The notes: generated from the sequence alone by a model not told the origin. 24,435 bases of DNA from CAZAQB01 sp964487155 (GCA_964487155.1 CAZAQB010000045.1:1-24435); one strand, 5' to 3'; shown: positions 1 to 8,009, numbered from the stretch's first letter. Program-made: numbers and translations.

Positions 1-434
1 TCGTGGCCGTGGACGGCAAGGCCATCGAGAGCGCCAACGAGTTGGCCAACACCATCGGTCTGCTGCCCATCGGCACGGACGTCAATTTGAAGGTGATCCG
101 GGATGGGGAGACCATCGAGATCGAGGCCGAGGTGGGCGATCCGGGCGAGCGGGACACCCCCGTGTCCGGAAGTCACTCCGCTCTGGAGGGCGCCAGCTTC
201 GCCGACCTGGACGAGCGCTCGCCGCTTTTCGGTCAGGTGAACGGCGTGCTGGTCTCCGGCGTTGAGCCCGGCAGCCCGGCCTCCCGGGTGCTGCGGGAAG
301 GCGACGTGATCACCTCCGTCAACCGCCAGCCGGTGAGCAGCCTGGCCGAGTTCCGCACCCTGGTCCGCGACGCGGACAGCCTGCTGCTCAACATCCGCCG
401 CGGCAATGCCGCCATGTTCGTGCTGGTGAAGTAG
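1..434 (+). CDS. Deg/HtrA-family periplasmic serine protease, C-terminal PDZ part (5' truncated)
   Basis: The gene is cut by the left window edge; the first complete codon is at 3 and the preceding two bases (TC) fit an isoleucine codon. The visible 144 or so residues hold the end of a first PDZ domain (VAVDGKAIESANEL, then the strand VNLKVIRDGETIEIEAEV). A linker with the LEGASFADL segment typical of DegP/DegQ follows, then a complete second PDZ domain (GVLVSGVEPGSPASRVL, GDVITSVNRQPV, LLLNIRRGNAAMFVLVK). The catalytic trypsin-like domain lies outside the window. Deg proteases degrade or chaperone misfolded envelope proteins in the periplasm, and their PDZ domains bind substrate C-termini and control oligomer assembly. 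The family is clear; DegP and DegQ cannot be separated from this part, though the layout is closer to DegQ-type two-PDZ proteins. Confidence 0.93.
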   Translation, partial: VAVDGKAIESANELANTIGLLPIGTDVNLKVIRDGETIEIEAEVGDPGERDTPVSGSHSALEGASFADLDERSPLFGQVNGVLVSGVEPGSPASRVLREGDVITSVNRQPVSSLAEFRTLVRDADSLLLNIRRGNAAMFVLVK

Positions 435-855
435 TCCGTGGACCGGCTCCGGCACTGACCGGAGCCCCGTCCCCGGGGCGCCGGGGAAGGCGCTGGGCGA
501 TCCGCCGAGCCGTCAGCGCGTGCAGACCCGCCGCCCCCGTGCGCGTGGCGGCGCGTCCAGGTTAGGTCTGTTTTCCGGGAGTTGCGGGGCCGGCGGCGCC
601 GTGTTGCTGTCCGGTTACCGCCTCGCCGGGGACCTGCCTTGCCACATTTTGGAGCCGCTGCTACTGTCACTGTGGACGACGCCCAGGCGTGCTGCCGGCG
701 GCTCCGTGGCCCGCGGGGGTGTCTGTCGTCGGCATCGCAGGGCATTTCGCCATGCCGCACAGCCGTGGTGCCTGCGAAGGGCATTGTAGAATGCTCATGG
801 CGATGCGCGGCGATGCCGGAGGCGAGTCCGTTCCCATTGCGCAATCGAGGCAAGC
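435..855. other. Intergenic region upstream of the halogenase gene
   Basis: This 421-nt stretch has no convincing gene. Short open frames on both strands lack Shine-Dalgarno sites and recognisable motifs. It holds the 445-466 stem-loop and, near the halogenase gene, a possible -10 box TAGAAT at about 787-792 without a clear -35. A GAGG Shine-Dalgarno lies at about 846-849. Confidence 0.5.
445..466 (+). terminator. Stem-loop after the Deg protease gene
   Basis: A perfect 8-bp inverted repeat (GGCTCCGG / CCGGAGCC) with a 6-nt loop starts 11 nt after the protease stop. There is no T tract, so this is a candidate 3' structure rather than a canonical intrinsic terminator. Confidence 0.45.
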
Positions 856-2481
856 ATGCCCCAACCGGTTCGTGACGTAACCGTCGTCGGCGGGGGTACC
901 GCCGGCTGGCTGGCGGCCTCGGCCTTGCTTCAGGCTTTTTCCCTACCCGGACGGCGCGAGCCCCAGATCCGCGTCACCCTCATCGAGTCGCCGTCCATCC
1001 CCACCATTGGCGTGGGCGAGGCGAGCCTGCCGGCGCTCCATGCGCTGATCGACTACCTCGGTATCGACGAGCGCCAGTTCGTACGCCAGACCCAGGCAAC
1101 CTTCAAGCTCGGGGGGCGGTTCGTGAACTGGAACCACGGCCCCGAGGGAGAGCCGGTGGACTTCCTCAACATCATGAACCGGCCGCCGGACGGCATGGTA
1201 GGGACGCTGGCGGATTTCTTCCTGGCCTTCCACCCGCAACGCAATTCGCCAACCGCGGGGCGAGCGTATACGCGGTTGGTCTCTCCGGCGACCGATCTGG
1301 TGGAGCATCTGCGCGCTCCGTTTACCGCCGAAGCCGGTCCCCAGGGCAGCGTCGCCGGGTACTCCTATCATTTCGATGCGGGTGAACTGGCGCGGTTGAT
1401 GCGCGCGCGCTCGGTCAAGCTCGGCGCCACGCACGTCATGGATGATGTGGAAGGGGTGGAGTTCGACGAGCGAGGCTTCATCGACGCCCTGCTGCTCAGG
1501 GAGCGGGGCCGTCACCCGGTGGAACTGGTGATCGACTGCACCGGCTTCCGGAGTAACCTGCTCGGCGAGCATCTGGGGGTGCCCTTCGAGGCCTACGATC
1601 AGTACCTGCTCAACGACCGCGCCCTGGTGGTGCAGGTGCCCCACGAGGATCCGACGCGCATCGAGCCGGTGACTCGGCTCACGGCACTGAACTCCGGGTG
1701 GTGCTTCCAGATACCGCTGTTCAACCGGGTGGGGGCCGGGTATGTGTTCTCCAGCCGGTTCAGCAGCGACGATGCCGCCATGGACGAGTTGGCGGCTCAC
1801 CTGGGACCCTCCATGGCGGCGGGGGAGCCACGCTTCATACCCATGCGCCTGGGACATCGGCGCCGGCACTGGGTCAACAACTGCGTAGGTATGGGCCTGT
1901 CGTCGGGCTTCATCGAGCCCCTGGAGGCCACCGCCATCTATATGGTGCAGTTCGCCGTCAACATGCTGATCAAGTCCTGGCCCAGCGCGGCTTTCGAGCC
2001 GGCCCTGGCGGACCGCTTTGATCGCCGCATGAACCATCTCTACGACGAGATCCTGGATTTCGTCGCACTGCACTTCCATCTCAACAACCGCACCGATTCG
2101 CCCTACTGGGTCGAGGCCCGGGAGGAGGCGCAGATACCCGAGTCCCTGCGCCAGAATCTGGAGATCTGGCGGCACGCTCTACCGGTAGCCGAGGATCTGT
2201 CCTCCCGGCAGGTGTTCGCACATAGCGTCTACACGCTGGTTCTGATCGCCAAGAATTACTACGCCGACCGCGCACTTCCCACCGCCGGCCTGCTGGTTCG
2301 CGAACCCTGGGAATACTCCCTTAGGCACTTCGAGGCCCAGCGCGGCCAGCTCCTCGCCGCATTGCCCGATCACTACCAAATGCTGCGCGTCCTGCGGGGC
2401 GAAGTGCCGGCGCCGGAAGCGCCGGTGCGGGGAAGGCGGGAGCCGGGCGGCGGCAAGCGCGGGCGAAACCGCTCCCTGTAG
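856..2481 (+). CDS. Flavin-dependent halogenase family protein (tryptophan halogenase-like)
   Basis: This 541-residue protein has the length and layout of FADH2-dependent halogenases (PrnA type), which chlorinate or brominate an aromatic substrate through a lysine-bound hypohalous acid. The FAD-binding VVGGGTAGW lies at 10-18 and IESPSIPTIGVGEAS at 43-57. Lys84 in TFKLGGRF matches the PrnA catalytic lysine, and Glu354 in SSGFIEPLEATAIY matches the second catalytic residue. The diagnostic WxWxIP motif appears as WCFQIP (282-287), so the second tryptophan is Phe284. The ATG at 856 is chosen for a GAGG site 6 nt upstream and because the FAD motif begins at once. No flavin reductase, biosynthetic gene or carrier protein lies nearby, so the substrate is unknown. 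The C-terminus carries a basic tail (about 520-541). The family is secure; halogenation itself is inferred from the conserved Lys/Glu pair. Confidence 0.9.
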   Translation: MPQPVRDVTVVGGGTAGWLAASALLQAFSLPGRREPQIRVTLIESPSIPTIGVGEASLPALHALIDYLGIDERQFVRQTQATFKLGGRFVNWNHGPEGEPVDFLNIMNRPPDGMVGTLADFFLAFHPQRNSPTAGRAYTRLVSPATDLVEHLRAPFTAEAGPQGSVAGYSYHFDAGELARLMRARSVKLGATHVMDDVEGVEFDERGFIDALLLRERGRHPVELVIDCTGFRSNLLGEHLGVPFEAYDQYLLNDRALVVQVPHEDPTRIEPVTRLTALNSGWCFQIPLFNRVGAGYVFSSRFSSDDAAMDELAAHLGPSMAAGEPRFIPMRLGHRRRHWVNNCVGMGLSSGFIEPLEATAIYMVQFAVNMLIKSWPSAAFEPALADRFDRRMNHLYDEILDFVALHFHLNNRTDSPYWVEAREEAQIPESLRQNLEIWRHALPVAEDLSSRQVFAHSVYTLVLIAKNYYADRALPTAGLLVREPWEYSLRHFEAQRGQLLAALPDHYQMLRVLRGEVPAPEAPVRGRREPGGGKRGRNRSL

Positions 2482-2620
2482 TCATTTCGCTACCGCTCCG
2501 GCCCCGAGGCGTACCCCAGGCACCGAGTCCGGGCTCCTCTGGAGTCTGCGCTCATACTCGCTGCCGGCGCGGGCCGCTCGAGCAGTGCAGTCTGATCCCA
2601 GGCGCAGCAACCCACGGCAT

Positions 2621-2647
2621 GCGGCCGGCTCCTCCGGAGCCGGCCGC
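2621..2647. terminator. Strong stem-loop between convergent genes
   Basis: A perfect 12-bp inverted repeat (GCGGCCGGCTCC and its complement) with a 3-nt loop lies between the halogenase stop (2481) and the stop of the minus-strand repeat protein (2676). No T tract follows on either strand. Its position suggests a shared 3' structure for both transcripts. Confidence 0.6.
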
Positions 2648-2675
2648 AAAGCCAAAGCCCGGGATCCGGGCGCAA

Positions 2676-4763
2676 CTATTGCCGATTGACAGGAATGAAG
2701 GCGCACTCCTGAGGAATGTTCCCCGGCAGGAAACCGCTGCAGGCCACGGCCAGAGCGAAGTCCTTGCTGGGGGCCAGGTACAGCTTCACTTCACCGCCGG
2801 ACAGGCAGCTCACCGGGCCCGCAGTGTTGGTGAAGTCACCTACGGCCACCCCGAAGCCGGCGTCAACGGCGGAATTGACGCTACCGCTGAACTCACAGCC
2901 GGAGCCGTCCTTGAACTCCAGGAGCGGCGGCAGCGGCGGTGAGGCCAGGGTTGCCGAGGCGCTGGTGGCACCGGTGACCGTGAAGGCCGCATCCACCCGG
3001 AAGCTCAACCCATCGTAGGATCCGGGCAGATCGCTGTCCGAGAAGCCCGGCAGCAGCGTCGCGCCGCGGGTCAGCACGGCCACCTCGCCGAGGGTGTCGG
3101 CAAGCGCAAGGTTGCGCCCCTCTTGGCCCAGCCGGATGGCCATGCCGGTACCATCGGAGAGCTGGTACTCGAACAGGCCGTTGCCATCGTTGACCTGTTC
3201 GCCGGTGACGCCGCCGTCCTGCCCGTCCAGGCGCACGCTGGTTATCTCGCCGAGCTGGTTGAACGCCAGATCGATGGTGACGAAGCCGCCGGCGTCAGCA
3301 ATATTGTCCGCTGTCCCGAACCATGTGCCCGACAGCGGGTGGGTCACTCCATCACCGGCACCGGTCTTGTTGACGGGGATCAAGGCGCATTCCTGGGGCA
3401 CGGCGGCGGCGCTGAAGCTGCTGCAACCCACGGCCAGCGCGAACGCCTTGCTGGGCGCCAGGTAGAACTTCAAGTCGCCGGTCGGCAGGCAGGCGGTGCC
3501 GGCGGTGTTGGTGAAGCTGCCCTGGGCGAGGCCGAAGGAGGGATTGGGCACGTCGAGACTGCCGTCGAAGCGGCAGCCGTTGCCGTCCTCGAACTGGATG
3601 TTCACCGGTGCCGGCAACCCGGCCACGCTGCCCGATGCCGAGAGCCGCTCGACGACGTTGTAACTCTCGTCGAGGCTGAGCTGGGCACCTTCATACTGGC
3701 CGGTCAGGTCTCCTGGCAGGAACTCCGGCAGGCTGCCGGCATCCCGGCTCAGCACGGCCACCTCGTCCGCGTTGTCGGCCGCCGCGATGTTGTCCGCGGT
3801 CTGATCGAGGTAGACGGAGAGGCTGGTGCCGTCGCTTAAGGCGTACTGGAACAGCCCTGCCTCGACGCCCTGCAGCTCACCAGACACCCCTGTGTCCGCG
3901 CCATTCAGCAGAACCGAATCCAGGTCCCCGCCATGGTCAAAGCTGAACTGGAGGGTCGACAGGCCGCCAGGGTCCGTCAGGTTGTCCGCGGTGCCATACC
4001 AGTTCCCGGTCAGGGGATGGGCACCGCCGACACCGGTTGCCTGCTTGCCGAAGGCGAGGAAGGCACAGTCATCGGGGGCGCTGGCCGCGGTGAACGATGT
4101 GCAGGCGACAGCCACACCGAACTCCTTGCTGGGGGCCAGATAGAAACTCAGGTCGCCGCCGGGCAGGCAGTTCTCGCCGTCCTGGTTGCTGAAGCTGCCC
4201 TGGGAGAAGCCGAGCGTCGGATCCGGGGCGTTGAGGACGCCGGCGGAGAGGCAGCCCTCGCTATCCTCGAACCTGAAGGCCATGGGGGCGGGTGGCGCGG
4301 CGACGCTGCCGGTGGCGTCCGCCAACCCGATCAGGTTGAAGCCGTCGTCCACCAGGAAGGCGCTGCCACCGAAATTGGAGGCGAAGTCCGCAGCGCTGAA
4401 GCGGGGGAGGGCAGTGGCGTCCCGTGTGAGGGCCGCGGCACCACCGCCATTGTCGGCCACCGCGATGTTCCGGCCATTGGGTCCCAGGTAGACCGCCACC
4501 GCCGTGCCGTCGGAGAGGTCGTATTCGAACAGCCCGGTGTTGCCCTCCTGGAGTTCGCCGGTGAGGTCGCTGGCCACGCCGTCCAGTTCCACCGAGATCA
4601 GCCCCCCGTCCTCGTCGAAGGTCAGGCGAGTGGTTCCGACACTGGCGCCAGCCATGGTGAGGTCGAAATCAGCGGTGCCGAACCACGAGCCGGCCAGGGG
4701 ATGAATAGCCGGGGCCGCGGTCTGGTCGCCATCGCCATCCCCGTCGCCATCTCCGTCGCCATC
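2676..4763 (-). CDS. Secreted-type protein with three ~225-residue tandem repeats (unknown family; N-terminus in assembly gap)
   Basis: No family was recognised. The readable part runs from a DG-rich linker just inside the gap to the TAG at 2676-2678. It holds three homologous units starting with HPLAGSWFGTAD (4703), HPLTGNWYGTAD (4019) and HPLSGTWFGTAD (3341), of about 228, 226 and 221 residues. Each unit repeats the same landmarks: a GLFEY-like strand, LSDGT, an IA-ADN-like segment, a GC motif after FEDS/FEDG, a CLPGG-like motif, and YLAPSK followed by two more cysteines. That gives four conserved cysteines per unit, which fits disulfide-bonded domains outside the cytoplasm. The start codon and any signal peptide are lost in the gap. 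An open frame reaching 4979 should not be taken as the start, because it begins inside the -35 box of the promoter at 4951-4979. Surface or periplasmic location is inference. Confidence 0.8.
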   Translation of the reverse strand, partial: DGDGDGDGDGDGDQTAAPAIHPLAGSWFGTADFDLTMAGASVGTTRLTFDEDGGLISVELDGVASDLTGELQEGNTGLFEYDLSDGTAVAVYLGPNGRNIAVADNGGGAAALTRDATALPRFSAADFASNFGGSAFLVDDGFNLIGLADATGSVAAPPAPMAFRFEDSEGCLSAGVLNAPDPTLGFSQGSFSNQDGENCLPGGDLSFYLAPSKEFGVAVACTSFTAASAPDDCAFLAFGKQATGVGGAHPLTGNWYGTADNLTDPGGLSTLQFSFDHGGDLDSVLLNGADTGVSGELQGVEAGLFQYALSDGTSLSVYLDQTADNIAAADNADEVAVLSRDAGSLPEFLPGDLTGQYEGAQLSLDESYNVVERLSASGSVAGLPAPVNIQFEDGNGCRFDGSLDVPNPSFGLAQGSFTNTAGTACLPTGDLKFYLAPSKAFALAVGCSSFSAAAVPQECALIPVNKTGAGDGVTHPLSGTWFGTADNIADAGGFVTIDLAFNQLGEITSVRLDGQDGGVTGEQVNDGNGLFEYQLSDGTGMAIRLGQEGRNLALADTLGEVAVLTRGATLLPGFSDSDLPGSYDGLSFRVDAAFTVTGATSASATLASPPLPPLLEFKDGSGCEFSGSVNSAVDAGFGVAVGDFTNTAGPVSCLSGGEVKLYLAPSKDFALAVACSGFLPGNIPQECAFIPVNRQ
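4725..4763 (-). repeat. Hexanucleotide-type microsatellite coding Asp-Gly repeats
   Basis: A run of imperfect 6-bp units (GGCGAT-like on the minus strand) encodes about 13 alternating Asp and Gly residues and runs straight into the N gap. It is a flexible acidic linker between the missing N-terminus and the first repeat domain. The repeat is probably what broke the assembly. Confidence 0.85.
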
Positions 4764-4863
4764 NNNNNNNNNNNNNNNNNNNNNNNNNNNNNNNNNNNNN
4801 NNNNNNNNNNNNNNNNNNNNNNNNNNNNNNNNNNNNNNNNNNNNNNNNNNNNNNNNNNNNNNN
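4764..4863. other. Assembly gap (100 N)
   Basis: Exactly 100 unresolved bases, a common placeholder for a gap of unknown length. It hides the start codon, any export signal and part of the DG linker of the minus-strand repeat protein, so reading frame across it cannot be trusted. Confidence 0.95.
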
Positions 4864-4950
4864 CGGACCGGACAGGATGAACACACCCGGGCAACACTAC
4901 GGCCTTGAAGACCGATCCACGGCTTTATTCCGTGCTGCCGCTTGCAATCT

Positions 4951-4979
4951 TCTATAGCAGGCGCTACAAAACAAGTCAA
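4951..4979 (-). promoter_or_regulatory. Sigma70 promoter for the repeat-protein gene
   Basis: On the minus strand, TTGACT (4979-4974) is followed after exactly 17 nt by TATAGA (4956-4951). TGC just before it forms an extended -10. The predicted transcript starts near 4944, runs toward the gap and reads the repeat-protein gene. Confidence 0.7.
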
Positions 4980-5131
4980 TTTGGAGCGATTGCTCTGGCC
5001 ACGGCTCCTTGAGGCGGCTCTGTGATGAACCCGGCGTGCAACCTAAACATTTGTGGACTGCCGCTCGGACCGCTGGCGGAACCCCCTGCACCGGCCTATC
5101 TAGATTAGACAGGGTTCAGTCACCGGGGTCG

Positions 5132-5160
5132 TTGACCGATTATGGAGCGTATGCTATAGA
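5132..5160 (+). promoter_or_regulatory. Sigma70 promoter for the Tat-signal protein gene
   Basis: TTGACC (5132-5137), a 17-nt spacer and TATAGA (5155-5160) preceded by TGC form an extended -10 promoter. The likely start is near 5167, giving a leader of about 97 nt. A small dyad CGTAT (5148-5152) / ATACG (5168-5172) brackets the -10 and could be an operator. The core is nearly the same as the divergent promoter at 4951-4979. Confidence 0.7.
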
Positions 5161-5263
5161 ATAAAGGATACGTATAAGTGCGGGTGTTCAGGCTCGTACC
5201 GAGGGCCCCTGAGTAGTACCCAAGGGGGTTTTGTGAGGAGAGGAGAGTGAGCGAGGAGAGACC

Positions 5264-7045
5264 ATGAAGAAAGATGAAGGCAAGTCACTGACACTGAACC
5301 GACGGGAGCTGCTTGCTTCCATGGGGATCGGCGCCGCCGGACTGGGTGCCGCCTCCCTTGGCATGCTGCGGGTCCCGGAGGTTCACGCCTTTGCCCTGCG
5401 GCCCAGCACCTTCCCAGGCGTTCAGCCCCCTGGCGCTGATCGGCTGGCTCGTTTCCCGGACTACAACGGACCGTGGACCAAGCTGCCCAACCGGCCCTTC
5501 GGCGGTTTCGATTTCGCCCTGCTGTACATGGCCGAGGGCGTGCAGGGTATCGATCCGCTGTCGGATACCTTCCCCAACGGCAAGTTCTCCAACACCAGCG
5601 GTCTGTTCGAGCAGCACACCCTGCAGAACCCGGCCGCCTTCGGTGTCACCATGCCCACGGCGGCCGATACGGGCACACCCCTCAACCCCATTCCCAGCGG
5701 GGTGGGCGGTAACGAGATCCCCGACCGCTCCGCCGAGTTCTGGCAGCGGGATATCCTGGGCCTCTCCAACGCGGCCATCCGCGACGACCTGTGGGCGGCC
5801 ATCAACTGGGCCCGGCGCATGTGGGGCCTGGACTTCGATGATCCCGCGGCCGACGGCTTCTTCCCCTTCAACGCCTACACCTACCAGTATCCAGGCAGCC
5901 CGGATGCCGGCAACGAGGCGAGTCTGTTCTCGCCCCGCTATGCGGTGCAGTTCGACGCCGGTGGCAACATCGTGGGTTACGCCCGCATGGCCCCCACCCT
6001 GCTGGCACCGGACACCGCCTACACCGTGGTGGCCCGGGCAGGCAGGAACCATCCGAACTATACCGGCGGCATCGTGGTCAACGGCACGGCCACCCGCACC
6101 ACTGCGGCGAGCCCCGACTGGCCCGGCAAGGTGCGTGACGGTGGGTTCTGGGGTGGCGTGGTCCAGCCCATGGATGTGTTGCCCGACATTCAAGCGGTGT
6201 CGGCCGGCACGCGGCCGTTCACGACTCCCAGCGATCCGGCGCAGCCCCTTAGCGGTACCACGCCGCCCAGCCCGGCAAAGCGCGGTGCCTCTGGAGGCAG
6301 TACCACCAATACCCCCAGCGGCGGCACCGCCAAGTGGGGACAATGGTGGCGCCGGGTGGCCCCCATCGTCGGCATCGACGTGGATGCCGTGGATGCCACC
6401 ACTCGCCCGGACCTCAACGCGGTGCAGGACGTGGCCAATGCAGGTCCGGTCAATGGCGCGGACGCGACGGCGCGGCCCTTCGCCCGGCCGGAATGGGCCA
6501 TCGGTTACTTTGCCCGGGGCACGGACTTCTTCTGGGGCAACTACGACCTCAAGTTCGGCCAGGACGAACCGACCCTGGTGCTGCATTACCAGTCCGAAGT
6601 GCCGACCCGGTTCCGCCCGCCGGATGGGGTGCCGGAGTCCTTCCCCTGCGATCTGTGCCCGAACCCCGGCAGTGCGGAGATCAACGCCCGCAGTGACATG
6701 GCCACGGGCACCGGCATCGGGCTGTTCGATCCAGACGGCGAAGTCTCCGGTTTCCCGGATCCCAGCAATGCGGAACTCAACGGCCAGATGAGCGTGGGGG
6801 CACCTGGCTTCTACGGCCGGGTCCACGGTACCTCCTACCCACGGTGCGTGCGGGCGGACGGGATCACCACCTACTCGTTCCGCAACTTCCTGTTGTGGCC
6901 ACCGCGCCTCAACACCCTAGAGCTGGGGGATCCGACCCAGCCGAACTTCGGCAATATCAACTGGACCATTCCCACCCAGGGATTCCTCGGCAACCCTGCG
7001 GATCCCACGGGGGTGAATCCTCCGGGGAATGCGCCCTTCAACTAG
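5264..7045 (+). CDS. Exported protein with twin-arginine signal, unknown family
   Basis: This 593-residue protein was not recognised. The N-terminus has the twin arginines in LTLNRRELLAS (9-19), a Gly/Ala-rich hydrophobic stretch (about 20-35) and a plausible cleavage site after VHA (40-42), so Tat export to the periplasm is likely. The mature part is rich in aromatic residues, Pro, Gly and Asp, with segments such as FPDYNGPW, RPFGGFDFALLYMAEG and FWGNYDLKFGQDEP. A CDLC pair (Cys462, Cys465) and a later Cys are the only notable cysteine features; a Ser/Thr/Pro/Gly-rich stretch around 320-355 looks disordered. The ATG at 5264 follows a clear GAGGAG site 5 nt upstream. The gene is followed by a good terminator, so it is probably monocistronic. 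Tat export suggests folding or cofactor insertion in the cytoplasm, but no enzyme motif is visible. Confidence 0.8.
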   Translation: MKKDEGKSLTLNRRELLASMGIGAAGLGAASLGMLRVPEVHAFALRPSTFPGVQPPGADRLARFPDYNGPWTKLPNRPFGGFDFALLYMAEGVQGIDPLSDTFPNGKFSNTSGLFEQHTLQNPAAFGVTMPTAADTGTPLNPIPSGVGGNEIPDRSAEFWQRDILGLSNAAIRDDLWAAINWARRMWGLDFDDPAADGFFPFNAYTYQYPGSPDAGNEASLFSPRYAVQFDAGGNIVGYARMAPTLLAPDTAYTVVARAGRNHPNYTGGIVVNGTATRTTAASPDWPGKVRDGGFWGGVVQPMDVLPDIQAVSAGTRPFTTPSDPAQPLSGTTPPSPAKRGASGGSTTNTPSGGTAKWGQWWRRVAPIVGIDVDAVDATTRPDLNAVQDVANAGPVNGADATARPFARPEWAIGYFARGTDFFWGNYDLKFGQDEPTLVLHYQSEVPTRFRPPDGVPESFPCDLCPNPGSAEINARSDMATGTGIGLFDPDGEVSGFPDPSNAELNGQMSVGAPGFYGRVHGTSYPRCVRADGITTYSFRNFLLWPPRLNTLELGDPTQPNFGNINWTIPTQGFLGNPADPTGVNPPGNAPFN

Positions 7046-7120
7046 GCCACAAACCGGGGTGGGCTCTGTCTCCTCCCGGAGCCCCCCTCATTAGTTGGCC
7101 GAGTGGACTTGGTGATGCTT

Positions 7121-7150
7121 GGAGCCGGACTAACCGCCCGGCTCCCTTTT
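7121..7150 (+). terminator. Intrinsic terminator after the Tat-signal protein gene
   Basis: A perfect 8-bp stem (GGAGCCGG / CCGGCTCC) with a 9-nt loop is followed by CTTTT, 75 nt past the stop codon. The rest of 7046-7350 shows no gene. Confidence 0.8.
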
Positions 7151-7350
7151 CGTTACCTGAGCGCCAACCGACCGGGAAGAGGGGCGGGGCATCCCTGTCC
7201 GCCGACCCGAAAAACTCTACACCGCAGGCAGCCGCTCTGCTGCGGCGCGCCGGCGCTCGATGGCCTATCTTGAGACAGGCAACACACGTCGCGGGGTAGC
7301 CCCGACCTGGGGTCCGCACACCGGCCGAGACTAACCGATGAGGTCAGGAA

Positions 7351-7575
7351 ATGGATGAAGACATGATGTTGGGCGGGGGACTGGATCCAGACACCACTGA
7401 ACCGAACGCTAAGGCAGTCACAAAGCACCTGGACCGGGCCCTGGAAGCTGCCCGAGAGACGGAAATGAACACCAGTGAACTGCTCGGTCTGTTCTTCTAC
7501 TACGCCCACTCCATTGCAGAGTCGTTCCGCCAGAATGCCATCGCGGCAACGGATCAGGGCGAGACCCTGGAGTAG
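7351..7575 (+). CDS. Small acidic protein of unknown function
   Basis: This encodes 74 residues with no recognised family. The ATG at 7351 has GAGG 7 nt upstream. The N-terminus is acidic and disordered-looking (MDEDMMLGGGLDPDTTEPN). The rest is likely helical, with an amphipathic stretch KAVTKHLDRALEAARETEM and an aromatic patch LLGLFFYYAHSIAESF. There is no signal peptide and too little hydrophobic length for a clear membrane helix. It stands alone, convergent with the next small gene across a shared stem-loop. Its reality rests on the ribosome binding site, reading-frame length and composition. Confidence 0.6.
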   Translation: MDEDMMLGGGLDPDTTEPNAKAVTKHLDRALEAARETEMNTSELLGLFFYYAHSIAESFRQNAIAATDQGETLE

Positions 7576-7668
7576 CCGAGCCGCCGCAACCGGTGCGCCA
7601 GGCGTCCCGGTGAAGGTCTGGCGGGGTGATGGGTGGTTCGAACCCGTGCTGCGCAATCGAGACCTGGG

Positions 7669-7697
7669 CTGATTAAAGCCGGGATGGCTTTAATCAG
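7669..7697. terminator. Bidirectional terminator-like stem-loop between two small convergent genes
   Basis: A perfect 12-bp inverted repeat (CTGATTAAAGCC / GGCTTTAATCAG) with loop GGGAT lies 7 nt from the stop of the minus-strand small gene. On the plus strand CGTTTC follows. It could end both small transcripts. Confidence 0.65.
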
Positions 7698-7704
7698 CGT
7701 TTCA

Positions 7705-7953
7705 CTAGACCGTCGCCGTGGACTGATCACTTCCCATTGCGTGGACCACCTGGTCACGCATCGAGCGCATTACAATTATGCGCATGATGACGCGGTCTTT
7801 TGGGTTGGAGAGTGGCTCGTTATTCTGCAACTCCCTGATTCCAGACTCGGTCAGGCCCGTTTCGATGAGTTGCTCGTGTATGCGGCGTTTGATCTCCATG
7901 CCGCGAAGCCCCTGTTCCATTGTCTGGGCATCGAAGTCGCTGCTACCCGGCAT
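7705..7953 (-). CDS. Small charged protein of unknown function
   Basis: This 82-residue protein has no recognised family. The open frame extends upstream to 8040, but the start at 7953 is chosen because a perfect AGGAGG (7961-7966) sits 7 nt before this ATG. The protein begins MPGSSDFDAQTMEQGLRGM, then has helix-forming, charged segments (EIKRRIHEQLIETGL) and a methionine- and arginine-rich end (VIMRIIVMRSMRDQVVHAM). No signal peptide or zinc motif is visible. The leader holds a 5-bp hairpin (7982-7996) and a run of seven A before the ribosome site. It lies downstream of the DsbA-like gene on the same strand but is separated by a strong hairpin, so it may have its own promoter. Confidence 0.65.
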   Translation of the reverse strand: MPGSSDFDAQTMEQGLRGMEIKRRIHEQLIETGLTESGIRELQNNEPLSNPKDRVIMRIIVMRSMRDQVVHAMGSDQSTATV

Positions 7954-8009
7954 TGTGTCTCCTCCTGTTTTTTTCCGCTGCGTGCCGGAAAGGCACTCGC
8001 CGACCATGC

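Noticed and set aside
4764..4979. Extension of the repeat-protein reading frame to 4979
   Set aside because: The frame crosses a gap of unknown length and its first codon is inside the -35 box TTGACT. The real start must lie downstream of about 4944 and probably in the gap.
5206..5232. Possible attenuator (CCCCT/AGGGG stem then TTTT) in the leader of the Tat-signal gene
   Set aside because: The stem is only 5 bp with a 12-nt loop, too weak to call without conservation data.
5285..6826. Long antisense open frame inside the Tat-signal gene
   Set aside because: It is a GC-driven shadow: His/Arg/Gly-rich, no ribosome site and no motifs, while the plus frame has a signal peptide, promoter and terminator.
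7632..7660. GGTTCGAACCC resembling a tRNA T-arm
   Set aside because: The flanking bases form at most two Watson-Crick pairs in the T stem, and no acceptor, D or anticodon arms can be folded around it.
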